Source of the DNA: an uncultured Collinsella sp.
GTDB taxonomy: Bacteria; Actinomycetota; Coriobacteriia; Coriobacteriales; Coriobacteriaceae
Direction of reading: 5' to 3'
Assembly (NCBI GenBank): GCA_905208975.1
Contig: CAJLRE010000026.1
Location: 1-21,750 of the forward strand
DNA: 21,750 nucleotides
Shown piece by piece: positions 1 to 8,060 of the stretch. A program made the position numbers and the translations under genes. The notes below the pieces were generated by a model. That model made no database searches and had not been told where the DNA came from. It saw only the letters and a list, made by a program, of their open reading frames with translations. How positions within the stretch are numbered: position 1 is the stretch's first letter; every line of letters begins with the position of its first letter.

Positions 1-1160
1 CCATTGTGGGTGCCAAGGCGCAGCGCCGCGTGCAGATAACCGGCGCCGACGAGCATAACGTGGTCGTGACGTCGTATGACCTCATGCGCCGCGATATTGA
101 CGAGTATGCCGATCAGGACTTTGCCCGCGTTGTGCTCGATGAGGCCCAGTACATTAAAAACCCGCTCACGCAGGTAGCGCGCGCCGCCAAGCACCTGCCT
201 GCCGGTGTGCGCTTTGCCCTGACGGGCACGCCCATCGAAAACCGCCTGTCCGAGCTCTGGAGCATCTTCGACTTTTTGATGCCGGGCCTGCTTGGCACAC
301 GCGAGTCGTTTGCCAAGCGCTTCGAAAGCCCGGTCGAGCACGCCGAGGGTGACAGTGCCGCTCGCCTGCAGGCGCTCGTGTCGCCGTTTGTGCTGCGCCG
401 CGTCAAGGAAGACGTGGTGGCCGATCTGCCCGAGAAGATCGAGGACACCGTCATGGCACAGCTCACCGGCGAGCAGCGCAAGCTCTACCTGGCCAACCAG
501 GACCGCATCGCCCAGCAGGTGCAGCATCGCGAGACATCCGAGTTTAAGAAAGACAAGCTCAAGGTGCTTGCTGAGCTCACCAAGCTGCGCCAGATTTGCT
601 GCGACCCGCATCTACACTACGAGGACTACAAGGCGGGGAGTGCCAAGCTCGACGCTTGCATGGAGCTCGTGCACGGTGCGCTCGACGGCGGGCATCGCAT
701 CCTGTTGTTCAGCCAGTTTACGGGCATGCTCGACATCATTGGCAAGCGTCTGGCCAAGGAGGATATCGGCTTTCTTAAGCTCACGGGCGCTTCGTCCAAG
801 GAAAACCGCGCCAAGATGGTCGCGCAGTTCCAGGCGGGCGAGGTGCCGGTCTTTTTGATTTCGCTCAAGGCGGGCGGCGTGGGCCTTAATTTGACGGCTG
901 CCGACGTGGTGATCCACTACGACCCGTGGTGGAACGTGGCCGCGCAGGACCAGGCGACCGACCGCGCGCATCGTATTGGCCAGAAGCATACCGTGACCGT
1001 GTACAAGCTCATCGCCAAGGACACGATCGAGGAACGCATCATGCAGATGCAGGAGTCCAAGCGCGACCTGGTCAACAGCGTGCTCGGCGGCGACGGCATC
1101 TCCTCGGCGCTGTTTACCCGCGAGGATGTTCTGGCGCTGCTGGGCGGCGACGGGCGCTAG
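1..1160 (+). CDS. SNF2-family DNA helicase/ATPase, C-terminal part (5' end outside window)
   Basis: The reading frame is open from the first base (codon boundaries at position 3), so the gene starts upstream and only about the last 385 residues are seen. Counting from the GTG at 6, the visible SNF2/RapA-type motifs are motif II DEAQ (residues 45-48), motif III LTGTP (72-76), the helicase C-terminal segment with ILLFSQF, motif V GGVGLNLTAADVV, and motif VI QATDRAHRIGQ close to the end. The DEAQ box, the RIGQ ending and the lack of any extra C-terminal domain fit the bacterial SNF2 helicases that often carry an N-terminal SWIM zinc finger; that part is not visible here. Such proteins use ATP to move along or remodel protein-DNA complexes; the exact role in bacteria is unclear. 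The family call is secure, the cellular role is not. Confidence 0.93.
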   Translation, partial: IVGAKAQRRVQITGADEHNVVVTSYDLMRRDIDEYADQDFARVVLDEAQYIKNPLTQVARAAKHLPAGVRFALTGTPIENRLSELWSIFDFLMPGLLGTRESFAKRFESPVEHAEGDSAARLQALVSPFVLRRVKEDVVADLPEKIEDTVMAQLTGEQRKLYLANQDRIAQQVQHRETSEFKKDKLKVLAELTKLRQICCDPHLHYEDYKAGSAKLDACMELVHGALDGGHRILLFSQFTGMLDIIGKRLAKEDIGFLKLTGASSKENRAKMVAQFQAGEVPVFLISLKAGGVGLNLTAADVVIHYDPWWNVAAQDQATDRAHRIGQKHTVTVYKLIAKDTIEERIMQMQESKRDLVNSVLGGDGISSALFTREDVLALLGGDGR

Positions 1161-1261
1161 CCTCGCTCATTATGTGTTCATTTGCGATGCCGTGGATGGT
1201 TCGCGCGCCTTTGGGCATAAGAAGCATCGAGAACATCGGCACATCAGCAAAGGAGAACATC

Positions 1262-1624
1262 ATGGCGAAATTCTTTAAGGACCCCGACGGCAAGCTCATT
1301 GCCGCTCTTGGCAACGACGTTGCAACCCCTGCCGGCTGCATGGAGCTGACCGCGAACACCGAGGACGCCGCGCACGAGAAGCACGTGCCCGTCGTTGAGA
1401 GCGAGCGCGACGGTCACGTGATCCGCGCACGCGTGGGCTCGGTCGAGCATCCTATGGTGCCCGAGCACTACATCGAGTGGATCGCCCTTGAGGCCGAGGG
1501 CCGTCTGGAGGTCCATTACCTCCAGCCCGGCATGAAGCCTGCGACGTTTTTTGCCGGCGGTTCCAAGACCGGTAACGTCTATGCCTATTGCAACCTGCAT
1601 GGGCTGTGGTCCGCGACGTTCTAG
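1262..1624 (+). CDS. Superoxide reductase (desulfoferrodoxin family) lacking the N-terminal rubredoxin-like iron site
   Basis: This 120-residue protein would reduce superoxide to peroxide in the cytoplasm of an anaerobe. The catalytic (centre II) iron ligands are all present: His41 in the E39-K40-H41-x-P motif, His63 (EHPM), His69 (PEHY), and Cys110 and His113 in CNLHGLW. E39 and K40 are the conserved pair near the iron. The first 37 residues have the length and position of a desulforedoxin domain but only one cysteine (Cys26), so the Fe(Cys)4 site of classical desulfoferrodoxin cannot form. This matches the Treponema-type (class III) architecture. The ATG at 1262 was chosen because AGGAG at 1251-1255 lies six bases upstream. 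It stands alone between the helicase gene and a hairpin terminator at 1671. Confidence 0.9.
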   Translation: MAKFFKDPDGKLIAALGNDVATPAGCMELTANTEDAAHEKHVPVVESERDGHVIRARVGSVEHPMVPEHYIEWIALEAEGRLEVHYLQPGMKPATFFAGGSKTGNVYAYCNLHGLWSATF

Positions 1625-1670
1625 GAGCGCGTCCCCGCTCGGGGTATCATAGCTAGCATATGCACATGCG

Positions 1671-1702
1671 AGCGCCGACTGCATCATGCGGCCGGCGCTT
1701 TT
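1671..1702 (+). terminator. Rho-independent terminator or leader hairpin
   Basis: AGCGCCG (1671-1677) pairs perfectly with CGGCGCT (1693-1699). A small inner GCAT/ATGC stem adds to it, and the T run at 1699-1702 follows. It probably ends the superoxide reductase transcript. It lies only 40 bases before the next start codon, so it could instead act in the leader of the NAD-synthetase-like gene if that gene is transcribed from upstream. Confidence 0.6.
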
Positions 1703-1741
1703 ACTACGACAACGATGGTTTACGACGGAAAGGGCTGAGCC

Positions 1742-3727
1742 ATGAAGCTCGCGCTTGCACAGATCGATATGCGCCTGGGTGATATTGAGGGCATTTGCGG
1801 CCGCATCGAGGACCAGGCTCGTCTGGCCCACGAGCGCGGGGCGCGCGTGCTGTGCGTGCCGGCTCCGCTCTTTATGGGCGCCATGCCCGGGGGCCTGGTG
1901 GGCACTGTCGACTTTGAGCACGACATGTTGACAGGCCTGACCGGTGTCGCCGAGCGTATCCAAGAACTCGATATGATCTGCATCGTGCCCGCGGCGGTTT
2001 CGTTTGAGGGCCAGCCCCTGCTCGACTACATGATGCTCAAGGACGGCCATGTGGTGCCGGCCCGTTCGAGCATTGCTCTGCAGCGTGGTGGGAACGGTGA
2101 TGCCCGTTGGGCACCGCCGGTGTTCGACGTGGACGGCGTGCGTATCGCCGTGATCTTCGACTTGGACCGCGAACTCGAGATGCTGCCGACCGGCGTCGAC
2201 CTCATCGCCTATTTTCAGTTCAACGCGTTTGATATGACCGACCGCGAGACGGCCGCCATTGCCGCCGTTCGCAGCGGTGCCTACCGCAAGATCGCATCCA
2301 AGCGCAGCGTGTGGTTTGCCTGCATGGCGCCGGTCGGTGCCTATGACGAGTCGGTGTATACCGGCGGGTCGTTTGTACTCGACGACTGTGGGCGCGTGGT
2401 GGCCCAAGCGCCGTGTTTTGAAGAGAGCCTGCTGGTTCAGGAGATTCAGCGCGGCGTAATGCTCGATGCCCTGGAGGACCACGAGCTGCCCGAGTTTCGC
2501 TCCGAGGAATGGCTGTGGCAGGCGCTGGTGCTCGCTGTGCGCGATAACGCCCGTGCCCATGGCACGTCGCGTGCCGTGGTGGCGCTCGAGGGTGACTTGC
2601 CGTCGTCCCTGCTGGCAGCGCTTGCCGTCGACGCCCTGGGTCCGCGCAATGTGGTCGGCCTGGTGCTGGGACGCAACCGCATCTTTACGCCGGCGCAGGA
2701 AGAGGCCGAGGCCGCCCGTTGTGCCGCCGTTCGCGCGATTGCCGAGCGCCTGCATATTCGCACGGTTGAGCGCGATGCGCCGGATGCGGCGCGCGTACTC
2801 GACCGCGATGTGTCGGCGGGCGACGCCGAGCGCCTGCGCTCTCGCACGCTGGGCCTTATGCTGGAGGACACGGCGCTCGAGCTGGGGGCGATGGCGTTGA
2901 GCCCGCTGTCCAAAACTGAGTACGCGCTGGCGGCGCCCGCGCTTTGCGGTGGCTACCAGGGCGATTATGCGCCCTTTGGCGACGTATACCTGTCGACGCT
3001 CGAGTTTGTGGCGCGCGTACGCAACCGTACGTCTGCCGTGGTGCCGCAGGAGCTCGTGACACTCAACGCGGTGGAGGATTGCATGGAGCGCGTGCTGGCG
3101 CAAGCGCTCTCGACGCTTAACGGTCCGGTTGACATGCTCGACCGCGCGGCACAGCTGCTCGGCGGGCTTGAGCCGGGCGAGGTCGATGGCACGCTCGAGT
3201 CGCACGTCGACCGCAATCGTCCCTTCGACGACATTCCGATGGCCACCGGCAAGCCCGAGGCTTGCTCGCTGCTGCTGATGCTCGTGCGCCAGGGAGAGGC
3301 GGCTCGCCGCCAGCTGCCGACGGCGCCGATCGTCTCGGCCCGTTCGTTTGTCGAGCGCGCCTGGCCGTATATGCTCGCGTGGTCCGATCTGGGGCTTAAC
3401 GGCAAGGAGCGTATGACGGTCGATTCGCTGGCGCGCGCCGAGGTGCGCCGTTTTGCTGACGAGGATACGAGCGAGCGCGTGCGAAACGAGATGATGGGCG
3501 TGCTGGGCGAGCTACTGGGTATTTCGCCCGAGCAGATGGAGGAGCTGCGCTCCGAGGACGGCCAGCGCCGCCTGCACGAGGGTATGAAGAAGTTTGAGGG
3601 CGAGGTCCAGGACGCCATCGATAAGATGATGGGCGGCCAGGGTGGCCCGCAGGGTGGACCCCAGGGTGGCCCGATGCCGCATCCGCCGGTTGATCCCCGA
3701 CAGTTCCCATTCTTCTCGCAGAACTAA
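1742..3727 (+). CDS. NAD synthetase-like protein with both active sites lost (putative pseudoenzyme)
   Basis: The 661-residue product follows the layout of glutamine-dependent NAD+ synthetase: a nitrilase-like domain (about 1-240), then an NAD-synthase-like domain (about 255-430). Family signatures remain, for example LLAALAVDALG (290-300), the SKTE segment (390-393) and CGGYQGDYAPFGDVY (402-416). The catalytic parts do not. In the amidase half the Glu is Ala41 (VPAPL), the Lys region reads PARSS (106-110), and the Cys of ICED is Phe139 (VIFD). The ATP-binding SGGxDS loop reads EGDLPS (283-288). A C-terminal extension of about 190 residues follows, ending in a Gly/Gln/Pro repeat (GGPQGGP) and a proline-rich tail. 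The frame is intact and codon use is like the neighbours, so this is a maintained protein rather than a decayed gene. The start has GGAAAGGG at 1727-1734. The function is unknown; annotation as an active NadE would probably be wrong. Confidence 0.82.
   Translation: MKLALAQIDMRLGDIEGICGRIEDQARLAHERGARVLCVPAPLFMGAMPGGLVGTVDFEHDMLTGLTGVAERIQELDMICIVPAAVSFEGQPLLDYMMLKDGHVVPARSSIALQRGGNGDARWAPPVFDVDGVRIAVIFDLDRELEMLPTGVDLIAYFQFNAFDMTDRETAAIAAVRSGAYRKIASKRSVWFACMAPVGAYDESVYTGGSFVLDDCGRVVAQAPCFEESLLVQEIQRGVMLDALEDHELPEFRSEEWLWQALVLAVRDNARAHGTSRAVVALEGDLPSSLLAALAVDALGPRNVVGLVLGRNRIFTPAQEEAEAARCAAVRAIAERLHIRTVERDAPDAARVLDRDVSAGDAERLRSRTLGLMLEDTALELGAMALSPLSKTEYALAAPALCGGYQGDYAPFGDVYLSTLEFVARVRNRTSAVVPQELVTLNAVEDCMERVLAQALSTLNGPVDMLDRAAQLLGGLEPGEVDGTLESHVDRNRPFDDIPMATGKPEACSLLLMLVRQGEAARRQLPTAPIVSARSFVERAWPYMLAWSDLGLNGKERMTVDSLARAEVRRFADEDTSERVRNEMMGVLGELLGISPEQMEELRSEDGQRRLHEGMKKFEGEVQDAIDKMMGGQGGPQGGPQGGPMPHPPVDPRQFPFFSQN
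3638..3673 (+). repeat. Three 12-bp tandem repeats coding for a Gln-Gly-Gly-Pro tail
   Basis: Three near-identical 12-base units (CAGGGTGGCCCG, with CAGGGTGGACCC in the middle) lie in frame near the end of the NAD-synthetase-like gene and encode QGGP three times. Such a repeat can expand or contract without shifting the frame. Confidence 0.75.
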
Positions 3728-3786
3728 ACTGGGGATGGGATTCGCTCTCAACCCCGATACTTCAACTAAGCATCTTGACCCCGTTG

Positions 3787-3795
3787 TGTTATTCT
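3787..3795 (+). promoter_or_regulatory. Possible extended -10 promoter for ruvCAB
   Basis: TGTTATTCT (TGn followed by TATTCT) lies 70 bases before the ruvC start. A TTGACC at 3775-3780 is nearby but too close to act as the -35 for this -10. The call rests on the motif alone. Confidence 0.3.
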
Positions 3796-3864
3796 AGAAC
3801 AGACGTTCGTGAGTAGTGCGCGGGGCCTTGCCTTGCGCTTGGTAAAAGACGAGGGGAGGTTGGT

Positions 3865-4386
3865 TTGGTTATCTTGGGCATTGACCCCGGTTTGGCTCAT
3901 ACGGGTTGGGGGATTATCGAGGAGCGGCGTGGCGAGGTTCGCTGCCGTGCCTACGGCTGCATCGAGACCAGTGCCGGAAGTCCGCTCGCGGTGCGCCTGT
4001 CGCATATCGCCCGCGACCTCAAGGGCGTTGTCGAACGCTATCGACCCGATACCGCTGCTATCGAGAGCATTTACTTTGGCGCCAACGTTCGCTCGGCCAT
4101 CCCTACGGCGCATGCCCGCGGTGCTGCACTCGTGGCGCTTTCGGAATGCGCGCTCGAGATTGGCGAGTACACGCCTATGCAGATTAAGCAGGCGGTTGTG
4201 GGCACCGGCGCCGCGGACAAACGGCAGGTCGCGTATATGGTGCGTACGCTCACGCAGCTCGATCACGACCCGCATCCCGACCATGCCGCCGATGCCCTGG
4301 CCTGCGCCATCTGCCACGTTAACCTCAGCCGCACCCGGGCGCTTACCGGCGGCGAGTTCTATCAACAGAGAGGAACCGGATACTGA
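3865..4386 (+). CDS. ruvC: Holliday junction endonuclease RuvC
   Basis: RuvC cuts Holliday junctions symmetrically to resolve recombination intermediates, working with the RuvAB branch-migration motor. The 173-residue length is normal. The four-residue acidic site is visible: Asp7 in GIDPG, Glu67 in AAIESIYF, and His140 and Asp143 in DHAADALA, where many RuvCs also have His at the third position. The TTG start at 3865 was chosen because the protein must begin immediately before VILGIDPG and GGAGG at 3855-3859 sits five bases upstream. Its TGA overlaps the ruvA ATG by one base (TGATG), so the two are translationally coupled. Confidence 0.95.
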   Translation: MVILGIDPGLAHTGWGIIEERRGEVRCRAYGCIETSAGSPLAVRLSHIARDLKGVVERYRPDTAAIESIYFGANVRSAIPTAHARGAALVALSECALEIGEYTPMQIKQAVVGTGAADKRQVAYMVRTLTQLDHDPHPDHAADALACAICHVNLSRTRALTGGEFYQQRGTGY

Positions 4387-5006
4387 TGATCTCTCAGCTC
4401 CATGGAACGCTTGTCGAGGCCACGATGAGCTCGGCCGTTGTCGATGTATCGGGCGTAGGCTTTGAGCTCGGTATTTCGGGCAGCACTGCCGCCACGCTGC
4501 CTACGCCCGGCGGCGAGGTGCGCCTCTATACCCGTATGCAGGTGCGCGAGGACGCCATGACGCTCTTTGGCTTTGCCTCCAAGGACGAGCGCACGATGTT
4601 TGACCGGCTCGTGTCCGTCTCGGGTGTCGGTCCGCGCCTGGCGCTTGCCGTGCTCTCCACCTATACCGTGGGTCAGCTGTATTCCCTGGTAATGGCCGAG
4701 GATGACAAAGGCATGGCCAAGGTTCCCGGTGTGGGCAAAAAGACTGCGCAGCGTCTGATCCTGGAGCTCAAGAGCACCTTTGCCAAGGACAAGGGCTTTG
4801 TACCGGTCGACGTGATTCCCGGACAGGTTGCGATGCCGGTTCCCGCTGCCGCCCCCTCGGCGATCGATGACGCCCGTGCGGCGCTCCTCTCCATGGGCTT
4901 TAGCCCGCAGGAGACCGATGTTGCCCTGAGCGGGTATGATGGGCAGAATATGCGTGTCGAGGATCTGCTCGGCGCGGCGCTTAAGCGACTTGGAATGGAT
5001 GCGTGA
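4386..5006 (+). CDS. ruvA: Holliday junction branch migration protein RuvA
   Basis: RuvA binds four-way junctions as a tetramer and loads RuvB rings. The 206-residue product shows the three usual parts: an N-terminal OB fold starting MISQLHGTL, the two helix-hairpin-helix motifs SVSGVGPRLAL and VPGVGKKTAQRL, and a C-terminal UBA-like domain III (DDARAALLSMGFSPQE) joined by an Ala/Pro-rich linker. It starts inside the ruvC stop codon and its own TGA overlaps the ruvB start, giving a tight ruvC-ruvA-ruvB operon. Confidence 0.95.
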   Translation: MISQLHGTLVEATMSSAVVDVSGVGFELGISGSTAATLPTPGGEVRLYTRMQVREDAMTLFGFASKDERTMFDRLVSVSGVGPRLALAVLSTYTVGQLYSLVMAEDDKGMAKVPGVGKKTAQRLILELKSTFAKDKGFVPVDVIPGQVAMPVPAAAPSAIDDARAALLSMGFSPQETDVALSGYDGQNMRVEDLLGAALKRLGMDA

Positions 5007-6073
5007 TGTGGGAAGCCGATGACTCTCAGGACCTGTGGGCGACGCCCGGCAACTCGCCGGCGGCATCCATGGCGCATGGCGAGCGTATGGTGGGTTCGGA
5101 GCTGACGCCCGAGGACCTCGATGTCGACCGTACCCTGCGCCCCCAGCGCCTGGACGACTACTGCGGCCAGGAGCACATCAAGCAGAGCCTGCGCGTGCTG
5201 ATCGAGGCGGCGCAGAGCCGCGGCGAGACGCTCGACCACGTGATCTTCTCGGGCCCTCCGGGTCTGGGCAAGACCACGCTGGCTACGGTTATCGCCAACG
5301 AGCTGGGCGCTCAGATCAAGACGACGAGCGGCCCCGCTATTGCGCGTACCGGCGACCTGGCGGCCATCCTGACTAACCTGCAGCCGGGTGACGTGCTGTT
5401 TATCGATGAGATTCACCGTCTGAACCGTTCGGTCGAGGAGGTCCTGTATCCTGCGATGGAGGACTTTGCGCTCGATATCGTGATCGGCAAGGGTCCGGCT
5501 GCGCGCTCGATTCGCCTGGATATCCCCAAGTTCACGCTGGTGGCGGCAACGACTCGCTCGGGCATGTTGACCGGCCCATTGCGCGACCGCTTTGGCATTT
5601 CATATCGCCTGGATTACTACACGGTCGAGGAGCTCGCTCAGATCGTGACACGCTCGGCGACCATTCTGGGTGTGACGATCGACCATCCCAGCGCACTCGA
5701 GATCGGCTCGCGTTCGCGTGGTACGCCGCGTCTTGCCAACCGTCTGCTCAAGCGCGTGCGCGACTACGCGCAGGTGCGCGGCAACGGCCCCATCGAGCTC
5801 GATATCTGCCGTCAGGCGCTCGAGTTTTTCGAGATTGACGAGCTTGGCTTGGACTGGATGGATATTCGCATTTTGGAGACACTCGCCAAGACGTTCTCCG
5901 GCCGTGCCGTGGGCCTGACGACGCTTGCCAGCGCGGTGGGCGAGGACCCGGGGACGCTCGAGGATGTCTATGAGCCTTATCTGCTGCAGTGCGGGTTGAT
6001 GATCCGTACGCCGCAGGGCCGTCAGGCAACCCTTCGCACCTTTGAGCACCTGGGGATTGAACCTACCGTTTAG
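5006..6073 (+). CDS. ruvB: Holliday junction branch migration ATPase RuvB
   Basis: RuvB is the hexameric AAA+ motor of branch migration. In the 355-residue product the Walker A GPPGLGKTT is at 83-91 and Walker B FIDEIH at 132-137. Sensor 1 (AATTRSG) and the RuvB signature with the arginine finger (GPLRDRFG) follow, and a winged-helix C-terminus ends LGIEPTV. The ATG at 5006 overlaps the ruvA TGA by one base, as at the ruvC-ruvA junction. A GTG at 5003, one codon earlier and in frame, is an equally possible start. There are about 30 extra N-terminal residues before the conserved LRPQRLDDYCGQ, a little more than in many RuvBs. Confidence 0.95.
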   Translation: MWEADDSQDLWATPGNSPAASMAHGERMVGSELTPEDLDVDRTLRPQRLDDYCGQEHIKQSLRVLIEAAQSRGETLDHVIFSGPPGLGKTTLATVIANELGAQIKTTSGPAIARTGDLAAILTNLQPGDVLFIDEIHRLNRSVEEVLYPAMEDFALDIVIGKGPAARSIRLDIPKFTLVAATTRSGMLTGPLRDRFGISYRLDYYTVEELAQIVTRSATILGVTIDHPSALEIGSRSRGTPRLANRLLKRVRDYAQVRGNGPIELDICRQALEFFEIDELGLDWMDIRILETLAKTFSGRAVGLTTLASAVGEDPGTLEDVYEPYLLQCGLMIRTPQGRQATLRTFEHLGIEPTV

Positions 6074-6168
6074 GGCGCTTTGTTTTGGCGGGCTGTTGGG
6101 CTATCGCTGGGCATCGGGTAAACATATCGCCGTTTGTCGGTTGCGGGTGTTTTACTATTGCGCGCCCG

Positions 6169-6177
6169 TGCTATGCT
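6169..6177 (+). promoter_or_regulatory. Possible extended -10 promoter for fhs
   Basis: TGCTATGCT (TGn plus TATGCT) lies 41 bases before the fhs ATG, with no good -35 hexamer. A similar GTGCTAC element precedes the gene at 11923. The 144-base gap between ruvB and fhs holds no other clear signal. Confidence 0.35.
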
Positions 6178-6217
6178 GGATTGGTCTTTTTCTCATCCGG
6201 TAACGAAAGGACCGCCC

Positions 6218-7885
6218 ATGCCTACTGACATCGAAATCGCACGTTCTGTTACGCCGCTGCCTATTACCGAGGTGGCCAAGAACGCCGGCGTCGACGTTAA
6301 GCATCTGATTCCGTACGGCTTTGACAAGGCAAAGGTCGACTATTCCCTGCTCAACGAGCCAACTGATCACCAGGCCAAGCTTGTCCTCGTGACCGCCATC
6401 AACCCCACGCCCGCCGGCGAGGGCAAGACCACCACGACTATCGGTCTGGCCGACGGCCTGCGTCGTCGCGGCGTCAAGAGCGCCGTTGCCCTACGTGAGC
6501 CTTCGCTCGGTCCGGTCTTTGGCGTGAAGGGCGGCGCCGCCGGTGGCGGCTGGGCGCAGGTCATCCCCATGGAGGACATCAACCTGCACTTTACCGGTGA
6601 CTTCCATGCTATTGGTGCCGCCAACAACCTGCTGGCCGCCATGCTCGACAACCATATTCAGCAGGGCAACCAGCTCGGTATCGATGTTAAGCGCATCACC
6701 TGGAAGCGCGTTGTCGACATGAACGACCGTCAGCTGCGCCATGTTATCGACGGCATTGGCGGCAAGGCCCAGGGAGTTCCGCGCGAGGATGGCTTCGACA
6801 TCACTGTTGCCTCCGAGGTCATGGCGATCCTGTGCCTGTCCACGAGCATCAACGATCTTAAGGAGCGCTTGGGCGAGATCGTTGTCGGCTACAGCTATGC
6901 CGGCGAGCCCGTCCGCGCACGCGACCTTAAGGCCCAGGGTGCCATGGCCGCGTTGCTTAAGGACGCGCTCAAGCCCAACTTGGTGCAAACGCTTGAGGGT
7001 ACGCCCGCGTTTGTCCACGGCGGTCCCTTCGCCAATATCGCCCACGGCTGCAACTCCATCATGGCCACGCGTATGGCTATGCGTTTTGGCGATGTCGCCA
7101 TTACCGAGGCCGGCTTCGGCGCCGACCTGGGTGCCGAGAAGTTCCTCGACATCAAGTGCCGCATGACGGGCGTTCGCCCCAGCGCTGTTGTGGTCGTCGC
7201 CACTGCCCGCGCGCTTAAGTACAACGGCGGTGTTGCCAAGGCCGATCTTAACGAGGAGAACCTCGAGGCGCTCAAGGCCGGCATGCCCAACCTGCTGCGC
7301 CACGTCGACAACATCCAGAATGTCTACGGTCTGCCCTGTGTGGTCGCCATCAACCGCTTCCCGACGGACACCGAGGCCGAGCTTGCGCTCATCGAGTCCG
7401 AGTGCCAGAAGCTGGGCGTTAACGTTAAGCTGTCCGAGGTTTGGGCCAAGGGCGGCGAGGGTGCGCTCGATCTGGCCGATGAGGTCATGCGCCTGATTGA
7501 GCAGCCGAGCGAGCTCAAGTTTGCCTACGAGGACGGTGCCGATGTTGCCGATGCCCTCGAGGCCGTCGCCACCAAGGTCTACCGCGCCGACGGCGTTGAC
7601 TTTACGCCGGCTGCCAAGCGTCAGCTCGCCGAGCTGCGCGAGAACGGCTTTGGCAACCTGCCGGTGTGCGTCGCCAAGACCCAGTACAGCTTTAGCGACA
7701 ACGCCAAGGCGCTGGGCGCTCCTGAGGGCTTCCGCATCACCGTGCGCGAGCTCAAGGTTTCCGCTGGTGCCCACTTTGTGGTCGCGCTGACTGGCAGTGT
7801 TCTGACCATGCCTGGCCTGCCCAAGGTTCCCGCGGCCGAGAACATCGACGTCGACAACGACGGCAACATCACCGGCCTGTTCTAA
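6218..7885 (+). CDS. fhs: Formate-tetrahydrofolate ligase
   Basis: This enzyme joins formate to tetrahydrofolate using ATP, giving 10-formyl-THF, the entry step of the methyl branch of C1 metabolism. From the ATG at 6218 the protein has 555 residues, the normal family length. It shows the nucleotide-binding NPTPAGEGKTTTTIGL stretch (62-77), the GGAAGGGWAQVIPMEDINLH region, and the conserved HGGPFANIAHGCNS and ITEAGFGADLGAEKF blocks. Earlier in-frame starts were rejected because GAAAGGA at 6205-6211 is well placed for 6218 and families begin near residue MPTDIEIARS. The later enzymes of the same route, fchA and folD, lie at 20180-21669, so the pathway is split across two loci within this window. 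Confidence 0.97.
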   Translation: MPTDIEIARSVTPLPITEVAKNAGVDVKHLIPYGFDKAKVDYSLLNEPTDHQAKLVLVTAINPTPAGEGKTTTTIGLADGLRRRGVKSAVALREPSLGPVFGVKGGAAGGGWAQVIPMEDINLHFTGDFHAIGAANNLLAAMLDNHIQQGNQLGIDVKRITWKRVVDMNDRQLRHVIDGIGGKAQGVPREDGFDITVASEVMAILCLSTSINDLKERLGEIVVGYSYAGEPVRARDLKAQGAMAALLKDALKPNLVQTLEGTPAFVHGGPFANIAHGCNSIMATRMAMRFGDVAITEAGFGADLGAEKFLDIKCRMTGVRPSAVVVVATARALKYNGGVAKADLNEENLEALKAGMPNLLRHVDNIQNVYGLPCVVAINRFPTDTEAELALIESECQKLGVNVKLSEVWAKGGEGALDLADEVMRLIEQPSELKFAYEDGADVADALEAVATKVYRADGVDFTPAAKRQLAELRENGFGNLPVCVAKTQYSFSDNAKALGAPEGFRITVRELKVSAGAHFVVALTGSVLTMPGLPKVPAAENIDVDNDGNITGLF

Positions 7886-7910
7886 GCCTGCCGCTCATAG
7901 CCGCTTGCCC

Positions 7911-7946
7911 GCCCCGTCGCGCCCACCAAGGCCCGGCGGGGCTTTT
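7911..7946 (+). terminator. Rho-independent terminator after fhs
   Basis: GCCCCGTC (7911-7918) pairs with GGCGGGGC (7935-7942) over eight positions with one G-T wobble, followed by TTTT at 7943-7946. It lies 25 bases past the fhs stop. Confidence 0.8.
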
Positions 7947-8060
7947 GGTTCTAGCCGCACTTGTCTTGTAGATACCGATGGCTTTGCCCATCATAGGCTT
8001 TTGCGCGGGTAGAATGCATGGATAACTTGATGCTCACGAGCGACGGAAAGGAATCGTTGC

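Noticed and set aside
1244..3205. A 653-codon open frame on the - strand, antisense to the superoxide reductase and NAD-synthetase-like genes
   Set aside because: Its translation is rich in Arg, His and Gln with no recognisable domain, as expected for the complement of GC-rich coding sequence, while the + strand genes have clear family motifs.
6074..6217. Folate riboswitch before fhs
   Set aside because: The 144-base gap has no arrangement resembling the known THF riboswitch; only a possible extended -10 is visible.
6491..7774. A 427-codon open frame antisense to fhs
   Set aside because: It lies wholly inside a highly conserved gene and has no motif or ribosome site.
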